Shown here: positions 32,399 to 45,600 of the stretch, one piece after another
Layout of the letters: each line of letters opens with the position of its first letter
Numbering within the stretch: the first letter of the stretch is position 1
DNA from: Inia geoffrensis
Lineage: Eukaryota > Chordata > Mammalia > Artiodactyla > Iniidae
DNA length: 64,000 nucleotides
Direction of reading: 5' to 3'
Assembly (NCBI GenBank): GCA_036417435.1
Contig: JAZAQT010000377.1
Span: 1-64,000 of the forward strand
The notes under the pieces: model-generated
The model's database searches: none
What the model was told of the DNA's origin: nothing
The model's input: only the letters and a program-made list of their open reading frames with translations
Made by a program: the position numbers and the translations under genes

Positions 32399-33639
32399 CT
32401 ATAATTCTAGCACCTAGGGATTGTCGAATGCTCCTAAAAATAGATTGTTGTGGAAACGTTTATTATAAGGCAATTGACATATTCTCTAGGAAGGACGGGG
32501 GGAATGGGCCTGCTACATTTTCTACATTGAAGACATATACAGGTTTTGATTCTACTTCTGTGAAATCTAGTGGGGCTTCATTGGCTTTCTGCTACTGAGG
32601 AGATAATCAAATTCTGGGGAGTGGTCAGGAGAAAATTAGTCATAGGTGTTCTCGTGTAATAATTACTGTTGAAAGTGTAAATGATCCATTTATCAGTAAG
32701 ACTGAGAATGGAATAACTGTTACGTTACTTCATATGGGATTGTGTGTGCTACTGTCCCTAGAGCTCCAGTGAGTGAGTATTTTGAATGTGAAGCTCATCC
32801 AGATCAGAGGATGGAATAAATGGCTAGGTGTGATATGGCTAATATAAATAGTATGCCTACATTTATATTAATTAGTGGATAAGATACGGGAAGAGGAATT
32901 CAAGTTGTGAGAGACAGGGCTAAGGCTAGCATTGGGGCAATAATATATAAATTGATGATGTTGATGGGCATAGAGGTTCTTTAATAAGTAATTTGAATGC
33001 CTCAGCAATGGGTTATAATAATCCATGGGGGCTGATGATTTTTGGCCCTTTCTGGATTTGTATATAGCCTAGGATTTTCCATTTAGTTAATATGAGCAAT
33101 GCTATGGTGAATTAAATTGGGTCATTTGTGAAAGAATGTGGATTATAAACATATTCTTAGGAAGAGGACTTGAACCCATGCATAGAAAGGTTTCATTTTT
33201 ACATAATTATCGGCTCTGCAACCGTAACAAACCCTGTTCTACAGTAGGGTATGAATAAATTAATTGAATGTAGATAACATCATCATTTAGTTTGCAGACA
33301 TTTTGTAAAGTAAGCCGTATTGCTCTTGTCCTTTCATACAGGAAGAAATCTGCAATAGAGAGAAAGCAACCAGCATGACTCCAGTCTGAACTCAGATCAC
33401 GTGAGACTTTAATCATTGAACACACAATTAATAGCAGTTATACGATTGAAATGTCATCATCCAGCATCAAGGTCATAAACCATATTACCGATATGAACTC
33501 CAGAGTACAATTACACTGTTATCCCTAGTAAAGCTTGTTCCGTTGATCAGTGTTTTAGAAGAACAGGTGATAAAGCATTTTGACTAGCTGGTCTAAATTT
33601 TGGTCACTCAGAGGTGGTTTTATTCTCCAAAAAATAAAT
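32399..33639 (-). pseudogene. Partial NUMT in arm 2 (16S, tRNA-Leu, ND1 part)
   Basis: Reverse complement of arm 1 bases 21,972-23,216. Its ND1 part keeps several bases closer to mitochondrial ND1 than arm 1 does, notably the stretch matching GGAGCTCTAGGGACAGTAGC on the minus strand near 32,745-32,766. It also has a 3-base insertion relative to arm 1 near 32,902. The break at 32,399 lies in ND1, next to an A-rich L1 fragment. Confidence 0.93.
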
Positions 33640-33814
33640 GGCGCACGGGCTCAAGGTGCACCGGCTTCAGTAGTTGTGGCACAAAGGCTCAGTTGTTGTG
33701 GCCCACTGGCTTAGCTGTTCCGTGGCAAGTGGGATCTTCCCAGACCGGGTATCGAACCCGTGTCCCCTGCATTGGCAGGCGAATTCTTAACCACTGCATC
33801 ACCAGGGAAGTCCC
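33640..33814 (-). mobile_element. CHR-type SINE truncated at NUMT junction (arm 2)
   Basis: Mirror of 21,797-21,971, cut at the same base by the mitochondrial sequence. The truncation therefore predates the inverted duplication. Confidence 0.88.
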
Positions 33815-34150
33815 AGAATCGCAGTCTCCCTTTTAGTATACCTTAAGCCCAAAGAATCCATGGAAAATTGTTACAGAAGATAAGACAATAAAATATTGTA
33901 GGGAGTATAACAGAAGCATATAGTACACAGTTCATATAGACACATCCCAAGCAGTTACAAAGTGTATTAAAAGGGAGGCTGCAGTTTTAGAGAATAAGAT
34001 ATGTTGTACCCACAAACTCCAAATTTTTCCTGAAACGTTGCAACCTGAAAGCCTATTGTAGGAAGCAGAAGATTCCAGGAGACATTCTACAAATGAAGGA
34101 CTCTAAATCCTTTGGGTAGATAAGGAATTCTGGAAGGAAGTTATCCTCAA

Positions 34151-34278
34151 CCAAGGAGAGAAGGTTCCTATACTTGGGTAAGAGCACTTCCCTGTAACAA
34201 TTCCCATTGATCTTGGTCCAGGCATTCCCAGTCTTCTTGAGAGAAATCTATGGGCACATCCTGGAATGTCAGCAGTCC
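34151..34278 (-). pseudogene. Decayed KRAB-A exon (arm 2)
   Basis: Reverse complement of 21,333-21,460 with the same 128 nt length, the same frameshift and the same lost splice donor. The lesions predate the duplication or were spread between arms by conversion. Confidence 0.85.
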
Positions 34279-34395
34279 CTGAAACTGAAAGTACACATAT
34301 CGTGTGGCCTCGGGAAGAGTTCATAATGTGACCCAATAAGAAAACAGCAGGTTAAGAGAACTGGTTTTAATTTAGAAGAGTGTCTTGAATTATTC

Positions 34396-34398
<3 letters not shown>

Positions 34399-34485
<87 letters not shown>
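34399..34485. repeat. (TA)n(CA)n(TA)n microsatellite (arm 2)
   Basis: Mirror of 21,132-21,211 but with about six more bases in the longer TA run. This is one of the few differences between the arm cores. Confidence 0.9.
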
Positions 34486-35014
34486 TTTACAAAGTAACTT
34501 TCTCTATTTCTCTTATTTCTAACTACAAGAACAAAGTGTGGCATGTGATCCACAAAAGTATAGAGACTATATGTACCTGGAAAATAAATGATAAAATGAT
34601 GGTTTCAACAAAGGCATATGCATTTTTGAGTGCTTTATTTATACGAAACTGGATAAAATGTGTGTATTTCTCAGAAAAGATGCGTCGAGGTAGGAATGTA
34701 CCTTTCAACTATTCATGGGTGCGGAAGTACACTGGGTAGATTGTAAAAGTTCTGATTATGATTCAGTAGGTCCGGTGGGCTTGAGTTCTCTGTTTTTAAC
34801 AAGCTCATTTTTAACTAGTGACGCCACAGTCTATGATTCATTAACCACAATTGGGAATAGCAGAGACATAATAAGGAAAGGTAAGAATTCATAGTTAACT
34901 TTGAACTTAAAGTGTTTTATGGATTTTACACCTTTAATAGGATGGTAAGCACAGCAGCGACAATCATTTGTGAATATTTACTGTAGACAGCGTATCTTTC
35001 TATTTTGTGAAGGA

Positions 35015-35660
35015 TTCCAGGAAAAAGGCCTGGGCTGCGGTCACAGTGGGCGGGGCCCCAGGCCGGACCGCCCCTCCAGGACGCCCGTTGGGGCCCTGCG
35101 CTCCTGGCGGCTTCCACCCCCGGCGCCCCCCCCCCCCCCGCCCGGAAGGCCTCGGGGCAGAGCGGTCCCACCCACTAAGACCAGAACGGAGCCCGTGTTT
35201 CCACAGAGCTGGAACTCCTGGCGGCTCGGGGTCTATTCCCTCCGCCCTCTCGGAACTGCCCCGGAGCCGGAGGCGAGGGCGGCCTCACTGAGTCTGCAGG
35301 CTCTGGAGGGGCACCGGAGGCCGAAACCGCGACAGTCGTGGGGGCGGCGGGCCGGTAAGTGGGCGCCGACCCTCCGCCTGGTCCGGTGCCCGGGCGGCAG
35401 GTCAAGACCAGCTTCTGAGGGGCAGGGTTTTGCTGTCACCCGCTGCTGCTGTGTAGAAAGAGCGGCCCCCAGCGTCTGGTCCCCGGGGAACTTCGGTCCC
35501 TCCTCTCGACCCTGCCATCGGCCTGGCTCGCGGGGCCTGGAGGGCGTGGGAAGGGTGTCGGCCTGAGCGTCCTGAGGGAAAACGGGGCAAGGGAGGCGCA
35601 CGGTCACTCGTCACCGTCAGCGCCCCTCCTCCCGACTGCGGGGAAAGCGGCTGAAAACTC
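35015..35660 (-). promoter_or_regulatory. CpG-rich promoter-like segment (arm 2)
   Basis: Mirror of the arm 1 segment, with the GC boxes and a C14 run at 35,126-35,139 against G15 in arm 1. By the adjacent KRAB exon it would direct transcription leftward, toward the spacer. Confidence 0.65.
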
Positions 35661-37134
35661 CTCCTGAGACTCGCAGTCCTCTTATTCAGCTGAATCCCTC
35701 TGCTCTCCTTCCTCCCTGAGCTAAAGTACCGGGGTGGGGGGGGACAGGGCAGGGGACTGACGCAAGTAATGGGGAACATCAAAAGGTGACTGTTAACTAA
35801 GGAAAACCTGCTCTCCCGACGTGAGGAATGTAGCGCTTTTCTTTGTATGCGAAGAAGCCAGAGTCTGGGCTCACTGAAATCCTTCCTTTGATATGTACCC
35901 TTAGCTCTCTGGGGCCTGCATTCTGTATTTGCATATCCTGAGTTCCTCTTGGACGGCAGCTCACACTGGAGGGCTGCGAGTGCTGATGACTGTGACATCC
36001 TTTGTTTACGGAGATGACATGAAATATTCCATTTCTCAGAGGCTTGAGGGGCAGACAGTGAAAAAGTGTCAGAGAATCTCACTCAGCATGTACTTTGGTT
36101 TACATATATATAATATTTATACGTAACTGTGCTAATAGAGGTTCTCAAGTCTAATCAACTTGTACTACTGTCCTCTATGTATTCATTTCATCAATATCAT
36201 AAGATAAGTGCCTATAGAATTGACTTAATCCATTTAAATAGGATAATGATTTTTAAAGGAAACATAATAGAAATATAACAACAAAACCCTTACCACTAAA
36301 GGCTGGGTCTGCAACAATCTAAATAAATGTTCCATTGTTAAAATATTGAAAGATGTATTTCATAGAAATAACAAAAATGACAAATAATAAGGTCAGCAGA
36401 ATGTTGAAATGTTCTATCTTTATCATTAAAGTGGCAGAATATCATTATTAGCAGGCACTGGGGGCAGAAAATGCCTGATTTTATATCTTTGTCATATTTG
36501 TACAGTTGTTTCAACAAGTAACTTAAAGACAAACTGGAAAAACAAGGACGTTTGTGCCTGAGATCATGTTGATGTGAAACCGGGGATGGCCACCTTGTGC
36601 CAGGTGAGTTAAGTTTAGCTGGCAGGTAGACTGCAGAGCTCCTGAGAAGCAAGGGTTGTATTTTTTCTGCTGGGTGCCCCTTAGGTTCTGTGACTTGACT
36701 GATTGTGAGTCATGTTTCAGGAAAGACCTGGTCACAGGAAAGTTGTGGGAATAGAGTGATTTGGGTTGCAGCTAACAACATTCAACACGGCTCATGGCCT
36801 GAATGAATTTTAAAGAAACAGGAAAACAAATGTTTCTTATGGAATCAGAGATTGTGAGGGCTGGACAATCCCACAAAAGGAGGAGCACGCGTCGCATTTT
36901 CCAGATGAGGAAACAAGAGGCCCAGAAGGTGAAATCCCTCACCCAAGTCTCTCCTCCCCACTACATGGTTCACGGCGTGATCTCTGCTGAACCCCCAAAA
37001 TGGCCAGGTATTTAGCAGCTGCTCCAAAAATTTTGGTTGACTGTAGGAACAATGCTATCTCTTTCTTTCTCACTCTTATTCAGGATTGTGCCACAAACTC
37101 CCTGGTTTTCAATATAATTCGATAAATGTAAATA
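35661..37134. other. Upstream flank of the CpG segment (arm 2), including the MIR-like piece
   Basis: Mirror of 18,480-19,939. No gene recognised. The MIR-like fragment is at about 36,841-37,016. Confidence 0.5.
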
Positions 37135-37345
37135 TTAATTGAGTTTCGTTGTGATGAGGACTTAGGCTTTGAACGTAACAGACTTGGTTCAGATCCTGGT
37201 TCTGCCACTCAATAGTTGTTTGGATTTGGGAAAATTACTAAACCTCTCTGAGCTTATTTCCTTGTTTGTAAAATGGGGATAAATGTATCTGAGCCAGTAG
37301 AGCACCTGCATGAGAGATGTGCACTAAATATTGGCCTTTCTCATT
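37135..37345 (+). mobile_element. MIR element (arm 2)
   Basis: Mirror of 18,275-18,480; reads in MIR sense as GGTTCTGCCACTCAATAG, AAACCTCTCTGAGCTTATTT, GTAAAATGGGGATAAATG. Confidence 0.85.
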
Positions 37346-37403
37346 CTCCCAGGCCATCTCTCTTTTCTTCCCAGAGAAGTTGTAGAGAAGGATATAGTTC
37401 CTT

Positions 37404-37732
37404 TGAAAAATAATTAATTAATTGATTAATTAATTTTTGGCTGCGTTGGGTCTTCATTTCTGTATGCGGGCTTTCTCTAGTTGCAGCAAAAGGGGGCTAC
37501 TGTTTGTTGAGGTCCGTGGGCTTCTCATTTCGGTGGCTTCTCTTGCTGCACTTGTTGTGGAGCACCGACTCTAGGTGTGCCTGCTTTAGTAGTTGTGGCC
37601 TTCAGGCTCAGTAGTTGTGTTTCCTGGACCTAGCTCCTCCACATCATGTGGGATCTTCCCTGACCAGGGCTCGAACCCATGTCCCCTGCATTCGCAGGCA
37701 GATTCTTAACCACTGCGCCACCAGGGAAATCC
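37404..37732 (-). mobile_element. Long CHR-type SINE (arm 2)
   Basis: Mirror of 17,884-18,212 with one substitution visible in the head (GGATTTCCC against GGACTTCCC). Confidence 0.9.
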
Positions 37733-40075
37733 GGTATAGTACTTTATAAAGAGGGGTTTAAATTTATTTCAGATAGTGTACCTTTTTCTTGTAGAAAAGA
37801 TTATTCCACTCTAGAAACATTAACACGCAATACCACTACAAATGCAGTATTATATGGGATAGATATTATCAGTAATTTTATAAGTAATTGGGCAAAGGCC
37901 AAAGCACTAGGTACTGGGGAGAAAGAAGACTCAAATCTAGGGTGGCCCCCACGCCAATTTCAAGAGCAGGGTGTGTTTTTCAAATCCATATTTCATCTGG
38001 TCTTTGTTTCTCATCCATCCTCTGTGTCTGCCTTTCTCAAGAAGGCTCAGATCCTCCGCTTTCACACCTTCCTGGCTGGCTGTGCCCCAGCTCCCGTCCT
38101 GGAACCTCTGCATGCATTGGTGTGCCCACTCTCCCTGTGCATCAACAGCTTTGCCAGGGAGCTGCTGTATCGTGCACTGCTTGCTGTACCCCAGAGTACC
38201 TAGACCCTTCTGGTACATGAAGTACACTCTCATCACCATGAGTGCATGCCCATTCCCTTACCTTATATCTTGCCTCTAAGCCAGGCTTGGGGGTGACTAC
38301 AGTGTGCGTTCAGCTATGTGAGCTGCTGGGATCAAAGGGAAGTTCCCAACTTTTGAAGTTGCCGGCTTGAGGGGTACACAGTGATTTAAACTCGGGTCAC
38401 CTGGCTTAAAGGGGGGGCTGATTGATTGAAAGCCAGGGCAGCTGACTTAAACCCTGCTTCCCTCAGCAGCAGGACGGGACCAACTTTGGCGGTGCGTGGG
38501 TTCGCTCCAAGCCAGCACTGCTGTTCAGGAAGAGATTCCAGTAGCGCCTTAGTGCAGGGGGACTTGGTGCCTTGTCTTGCCCCTGCTCTCAGAGGGGGGC
38601 CACCTGCTCTTCTGGAGGAGAATCAGGGAGGGGGGAGTGCAGAATCCCGACTGGATTTGCGGCACCACTTGTCTGATGGCAGGGAAGGAGGGGCGGGGCT
38701 GTGTGGTGTCCTGGGGCTGGACTCATCATGTCTACTCAGCCTCTCAGCCTCCTAACCTCCCCACACACAGCCCACAAGAGTCTCCAATAATATGTAATTG
38801 TGCCTTAGGTTCTCGGTCTTCAAATTCATACCCAGGCTCCCAGGTCCCTTGATTCACCAATTCTTCTGTGCTCTTTTTTCTATTAGATAGAGTCTCAGAG
38901 GGAGGCGGTGGTGATGGGACTGGAGGGACACCGACAGCACTGGCCTCAGCTGACTAAAGGGAGCCGGGGCCTGCGCTCCCACATATGTGTGAGGACCCTT
39001 AAGGTGGAATCGAGTGGGCCAGTTAGAGGCAATCCTTGCTGCCTCAAGTGAGTATGGAACACCGTCGGATTGGAAAGAGGCTGAGCCTTGAGAAGTACTG
39101 TTAGGAGCATGTGTTCCTCCCTCGGCTTCAAGGACATGGGTGGGCTTCAGGCCTCCAGTTCCCCTCCAGACCTCCAGGTCCGGCTGCACCCCAGCGGCCT
39201 TTCAGACCTGCCTTCCTGTCCCAGAACTTGTCAGGCTCCAGGAAGAATCCAGAGTGCAGAGATGGTGCCTGAGCCTTCCAGCTTAAGAAGTGCTATCCCT
39301 GGGGACCCAATAGTGGAGAGAGGAAGGGTGAAGGGAGTAGGGGGGTAAGGTAGGGAGGGGTAGCTGCCCTGGGAAACGTTGATAGAGAAATATCGCCCCC
39401 CACACCCCATGCCCTCTGCAGCTGACCCATTGATGTCATAGGATCTCAAGGCTGTTTAGTCAGAGATGCCTATGTTTCTTTACTCCTGTGTTCAAAACTA
39501 TGCAAAACCAACTCTTAATCCTTTTGCTGCCTTGCCAGGACTTTTAAAGCACTGCTGTTTTGAAATACTCATTCCCTAAACTGCAGTTTGGAGCTGTCCC
39601 AGCTATTTAAAAGTGTTCTCCCGAAACTGATACTAAATCCTTCTCTTTTGGAAAAATGAAGTGCACTTCAGAGGAGATCGTCTTTTCTGCCCATTCCTTC
39701 TTTCTACTGCCCTATTAAGAACTCCTGTGCTCAAAGAGCTTGGTGATTTATTTTTTTGCTTGATGTCAAAAAGAAACCTTCCCCATGCACCCAAAAAAGC
39801 TTTCATGGAACATAGGTGTTTCAAAACCATGGCAGTGTTTTGCAGTTAGTATACACTGGGTAGACTGCCTAGCAATCCCTCCAAGAGCCAGAGGTGAGCG
39901 ACACCTTTACCTATTTGATTGGATGTCCTTCAAGTTTAGGAAGATCCCATTCTTATGCCCCAGCAGACAAGACAGAGCCCTGGGCAGCTGTGGCTGTGAT
40001 TAGATAATTTCAGATGATTTTATTTCCCTTACTGAGCTGCTGCTTCTAGGTTAAATTCATTTTATTACCTGCCTT
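37733..40075. other. A-block interior (arm 2), nothing recognised
   Basis: Mirror of 15,542-17,883; sequence appears identical to arm 1 over long stretches. No gene or named repeat recognised. Confidence 0.55.
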
Positions 40076-40288
40076 TTGTGTGTGTGTGTGTGTGTGTGTG
40101 GTAAGCGGGCCTCTCACTGTTGTGGTCTCTCCCGTTGCGGAGCACAGGCTCCGGACGCGCAGGCTCAGCGTCCATGGCTCACGGGCCTAGCCGCTCTGTG
40201 GCATGTGGGATCCTCCCGGACCGGGGAACGAACCCGTGTTCCCTGCATTGCAGGTGGGTTCTCAACCACTGTGCCACCAGGGAAGCCC
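40076..40288 (-). mobile_element. CHR-type SINE with TG/CA tail (arm 2)
   Basis: Mirror of 15,330-15,541; the dinucleotide tail is about two repeats longer than in arm 1. Confidence 0.92.
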
Positions 40289-40413
40289 TACCTGTCTATT
40301 TTTAAAGAAAGACTGACAAAGTCACTGTAATAGGCCAGGAGTCTGAGCTCAGGGTTGGTCAAAGGTACTCACAGGGAGGAAGGTGGATAAAAATAGGTGG
40401 GTAAAATAGGAGG

Positions 40414-40689
40414 TTGGAAAGTACAGCCCGGACAACTGTGTTCACCGTGCGTACTAATAAAGGCCAGAATCTCCTCATTTATCTGTGGTGGGAAGTTCTG
40501 ATGGTTTCACAGGATCAAACTCAAATCATATTCAAACTAGGGGGCTTCCCAGAGGGCGCTGAAGCACCAGAAGAGCCCACCTGCACTCCCACTTTGGCAC
40601 GCCAGGATCAGAGTTGGGTTTGGAGATGGGGTTGCTGTAACCCCAAGGAGGTGAGCAGAGAGGAGGAGTTGATTACCGGTCTCCTCTGA
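40414..40689 (+). other. Open frame of 91 codons (arm 2 copy)
   Basis: Identical translation to the arm 1 frame at 14,929-15,204. See that entry for the argument; coding status is unproven. Confidence 0.2.
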
Positions 40690-41737
40690 CTCTCTGGCCC
40701 AAATACCCTGACTTCACAGGGGGGGACAGAGTTTTGCTTTCAGCAACTGAGGGGTCACTTCCAGGCTGATGGGGTTGCCCAGTGGCCCGACAGACTGACA
40801 GGCTGACTGCGGTGTGACCGCCCTTTGTTTCTCCAGAATCTGTACATCAGGAGGAGCATGGTTGCGGAAGCTCATTCACCACCTTCCCCCAAGTGGGATG
40901 GCACATTCCCTGGCTGTACCTTGTGATCATCAGGTACTTGAAATGACTGCGAGTTTTTGACTTCAAGGAAAAGCTCACATAACCGCTTCTGCCTCATAAT
41001 GTGTGGGATTTATGATAATGGAAAGACATTATAGAGAACAGGTAGAAAGCTCACCTGTTGGTCTCCATGTAGGAATATATTTTGCACGAATCCCTCCTAC
41101 ATGAGTAGATAGCAGAGGTTTATTTTTGTTCCCGTGTGTATAGCTGTGACAGAGGATGTAGGTATGGTGATTTCAAGCCAACAAAGAAATATTCTCAGAA
41201 CCCTCCAGAGTTTTCCTGATTGGAACGGAAAGAGACCTGGAAAAGGAGGAAAAGAAAAGGGGGAGGGAGAACGAATGACGGTTTCTCAGTAAATTCACCT
41301 TCCTGGTTGATTGTTCTGTCTTCTCATTTCTTTTAACTTCTATGGATGTCTAATGGAAAAATGTAGAAAGGCTGATTTTTATGGTTTAAAAGATTTTACA
41401 TCACAAAGAAACTAGAAGTGGCTAACAACTTATTCAAGTCAATGTTACATAGATACTTTGATATTAAATTTGTATACTAAAGTGGGTTAATCCAAATTCT
41501 CTCTTTCTTTTTGAGTGAATATTTGTAACATATTTTTGTAGATAATAATTTAACCTAGATATACAAAATTGTGATAATGGGTACCACTTTTCACCACTTA
41601 AATGAATAGATCGTACACTTTAAATGCCAGTGTTGTGTCTTACATGTTGTTTTTTAATTCATTGATTTCCAAAACTTGTGTTTATGTAATTGATATCTAT
41701 CTAATAATCATTGTCTCCCCTTTATTGTTTCTTACGT

Positions 41738-42563
41738 TATATTTTATTGATGTATAGTTAATTTACATTATTATATTAGTTTCAGAGGTACATCATAGTG
41801 ATTTGTAAATGTTTAGGTTGTTCTCCATTTATACTTATAAAACAGTGGCTCTATTCCCCATGCTCTACAGTACGTCACTGTAGATTATTGATTTTATACA
41901 TAATGAATTCTTCCACAGAATCTCCTCCACCTTGTCTCTCCTTGCTGGTAACCACTAGTGTGTTCTTTAATCTGTGAGTCTCTTTTGTTGTTGTTGTTGT
42001 TGTATTCAAATTTTTAGATGCCACGTGTAAGTGACAACCTACCAGACTTGTTTTCTCTATGGCTTATTTTACTAAGCACAATACCCTCCAAGTCCATCCA
42101 TGTTCTTGCAAATGGCAAAATTTCATTTTTTGCTGAAGTCATCATAAAAAAATCTTTTTTATCCCCTAACCTATTGATGAACACTTAGTTTGACTCTGTA
42201 TCTTGGCTGTGGCAAATAACACTGTTATGAACATTGGTGTGCAGTTATTTTCTTGAAATAGTGTTTTTGTCTTCTTCTTACATACCCAAGAGTGAAATTG
42301 TTGGATATTATGATAGTTCTATTTTTAGTTTTTTTGTGGAACCTCCATTCGGTTTTCCACAGTAGCTGCACTACTTCACATTCACATCAAGAGTGTACAA
42401 GAGTTTCCCTTTCCCCACATCCTCACTAACCTTTTTTATTTGTGACCTTTTTGATGACAGCCATTCTGACAAGGCTGCGGAGATATATCTCTTTGTTTTG
42501 GTTTGCATCTTATTGCCGATTAGCTATGTTTAGCATCTTTGTGAGTTCTGGCTCTGTCTCTGT

Positions 42564-42602
<39 letters not shown>

Positions 42603-45600
42603 AAAATGTCTATTTAGATCTTCTCATTTTTTAAAAAAGATTTTGGGTGGTGTTCTGATATTGAGTTGTATGTGCTGTATCTGTAGTTTAGATATGAACC
42701 CTTGATTGGTCATATCTTTTTGAGTGATATCTCTTATCTCATATGTCTTATCTCTTATCTCATATCTCTTATCATGTGCAAATATTGTCTCTCCTTCAGC
42801 AGCTGGTCTTTTCATTCTGTCTTTGCTTTCCTTTGCTGTGCAAAATCTTTTAAGTGTAGTGAAGTCCCATTTGTTTATTTTTGCTTTTGTTTCATTTGCC
42901 TTTGTAGACTGAACCTAAAACTGTTGCTATCATTTATGTTGAAGAATGTTCCATAGTTTTCTCTAGGGATTTTATGGTCCTACATTTACGTCTTTATTCA
43001 GTTTTGCGTGTATTTTATATATGGTGTGCTAAAATACTCTAATTTTATTCTTTCCCATGTATCTGACCAGTTTTCCCAGTACCACTTACTGAAGAGATAG
43101 TTTTTTCTCCATATTGCCTGCTTTGTCATAAATCAATTAAATATAAGTGTGTGGGCTTTTTCTGGGATCTCTATTCTATTCCAGTGATCTTTGAGTCTGT
43201 TTTTGCTTCCGTCCAATTTGCTTTGATTACTGTCGCTTTGCAGTATAATCTGAAGTCAAGGTGCATGATGCCTCCAGCTCTGTTCTTTCTCAAGATTGTT
43301 TGGCTATTTGGGGTCTTTGTGTTTCTATACAAATTTTAAAATTATTTTTTCAAGTTCTGTGAAAATGCTTTGGTATTCTGATAGGGATTGCATTAAATCT
43401 GTAGATTGTCTTTGGTAGTATGGTTATTTTAACAGTATTAATTTTTCCAGTCCATGCACCTGCTATATTTTCCCATCTTTTTCTGTTGCCCTCAACTTCT
43501 TTTACCAATGGTTGGTAGATTTCTGAGTACATGTCTTTTACCTGCTTAGGTGTGTTTGTTCCTAGGTATCTTATTCTTTTTGGTGTGATTGCATATGGTA
43601 TTGTTTTCTTAATTTTTTTTTCTTTCTGACAGCTTTGAGTTTTGTTTTTTTCTTTTTCTAATTCCTTCAGGTGTAATGTTAAGTTGTTTATTTGATATTT
43701 TTCTTGTTTCCTAAGAATAAGCTTGTATCACTATAACTTCTCCCTGTGAACTGCGTTGGCTGTGTCCCATAGATTTTGGATCATTGTGTGTTCATTTTCA
43801 TTTGTCTTGGGAATTTTTAGAATCCCTCTTTAATTTCTTCAGTGTTCCTTTCTTCCCCTTTTATTCCCTTCATCTGTGATGTGAGGACTACCTTTAATAT
43901 TATGTTTGGATTTCTTTCAGTTGTGTGTGTGTGTGCGTGTGTGTGTGTGTGTGATTATTTAAGGTGCTGAGCTCTGAATTTCACATGGACGCTAACAACA
44001 CTGCATTGTTTCTCTGCTCCCCCACAGTTACTGAATTTGACCTTGTATTTTACATCTACTTGTTTCGTGTGTCCCTTAATTTCTTATTGTGTATATAGAT
44101 GATTTTATCAGTTTTCTTTCATCCTTCCTATTAGCTGTGTACATGGTTGATTTACTGCCTTTGTTGAATATTGGCTTTATCCAATGAGGTTTTTCCTTTA
44201 GTATGTTTTCTTTCCTAATTTTTATGTTTCAGTTGTGGCCTTTCCTTTTTCACTGAGAAAAGCCCCTTTAAGATTTCTCATAAAGCTGGTTTGGCGATGC
44301 TGAGCTCTTTTAGTTTTGCTTCTCTGTAAAACTATAGATCTCAGCATCAGATCTGAAGGAGAGCCTTGCTGGGTAGAGTATTTTTAGTTATAGACTTTTT
44401 CCCTTTCAGGACTTTAAATATACCATGCCACTCCCTTCTGGCATGCAGAGGTTATCCTGAAAAGTTAGCTGATAACTTTATGAAAGTTCCCATCTTTGTA
44501 ACTTGTTGCTTTTCCTTTGCTCCGTTTAATAGTGTCTTTTTATCTTTTTTTTTTTTTTTTTTTTTTTTTTGCCATTTTAATTACAATAAGTCTTGTTGTG
44601 GTCCTCTTTTGTTTGATCTTGTTTTGGCCTTACTGTGTTTACTGGACATGGATGTCTGTTTTCTTTCCCACGTTAGGAAAGTTTTCAGCTTTTATGTCTT
44701 CAGGTTTGTTCTACACTGCTTTCTCTTTCCTTTTTTGCTTCTGGGACCAATATGTTGCAAATATTAGTACACTTGATGTTGTTTCACAAGTCTGTTCAAC
44801 TTTCCTCATTTCATTTTAATCTATTGTTTTACCGTTCATCTTCAGTGATTGCCAGTACTCTGTCCTTCAGTTTTCTGATTCATTCCTCTGTATCGTTTAG
44901 TTTACCGTAGTTTTCTTTAAGTGTATTTTTCATTTCAGTTATTGTATTCCTCACCTCTGTTTTGTTGGTCTTTAATGGTCTAACTCTTTTTAAAAAAATT
45001 CTAACTTCTTGCTTTGGTCGTGGGTTCTTCTGAGTTCTTTGATCATCTTTAGAGTCATTACCTTGAACTCTTTGTTGAGGAGATTGGCTGTCTCCACTTC
45101 ACTCAGATCTTCTGGGTTCTTATCTTGTTCCTTCATTTGGATCGTGTTTCGGTGTCATGTCATTTTTCTTAACTTGCTGGTTTTATTGCTATGTATGTAG
45201 TAGGCTCATTACCTTTCCTGACCTTGGAGAAGTGGCGTTTTGTAGGAGGGGTCCTATGTGTCCCAGGATCCCACTGTCCCCTGGTCACTAGAACTATATG
45301 TTCTAGGTGTACCCCCCCCCCCAATGTGGGCTGCTTGGGCTGTTCTGTTCTGGTGGGCTGACTACTGTGGGTGGCCTGGTAGGCTTGGCTGTCCCCAGAC
45401 TGCTTCTTTTCCAGGCTCTGCCTTGTATGGAGGCTGTCTGTGCTGCTTGCTGGGACTAAATCATAAGGCAGCTGGCTGCACAACGCTGGGAGACATCAAA
45501 TCTAGTGCTGGTTCACTTATGGGTAGAGATGCATTTCAGGTGATATCAGGACTAATGCTGAGTCATTGTTCCTGGGGCTATGCTGGCTACTGGGAAGAAG

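Noticed and set aside
21972..33639. NUMT duplicated by two separate mitochondrial insertions
   Set aside because: Both copies share the exact SINE junction at the same base, so one insertion followed by duplication is simpler.
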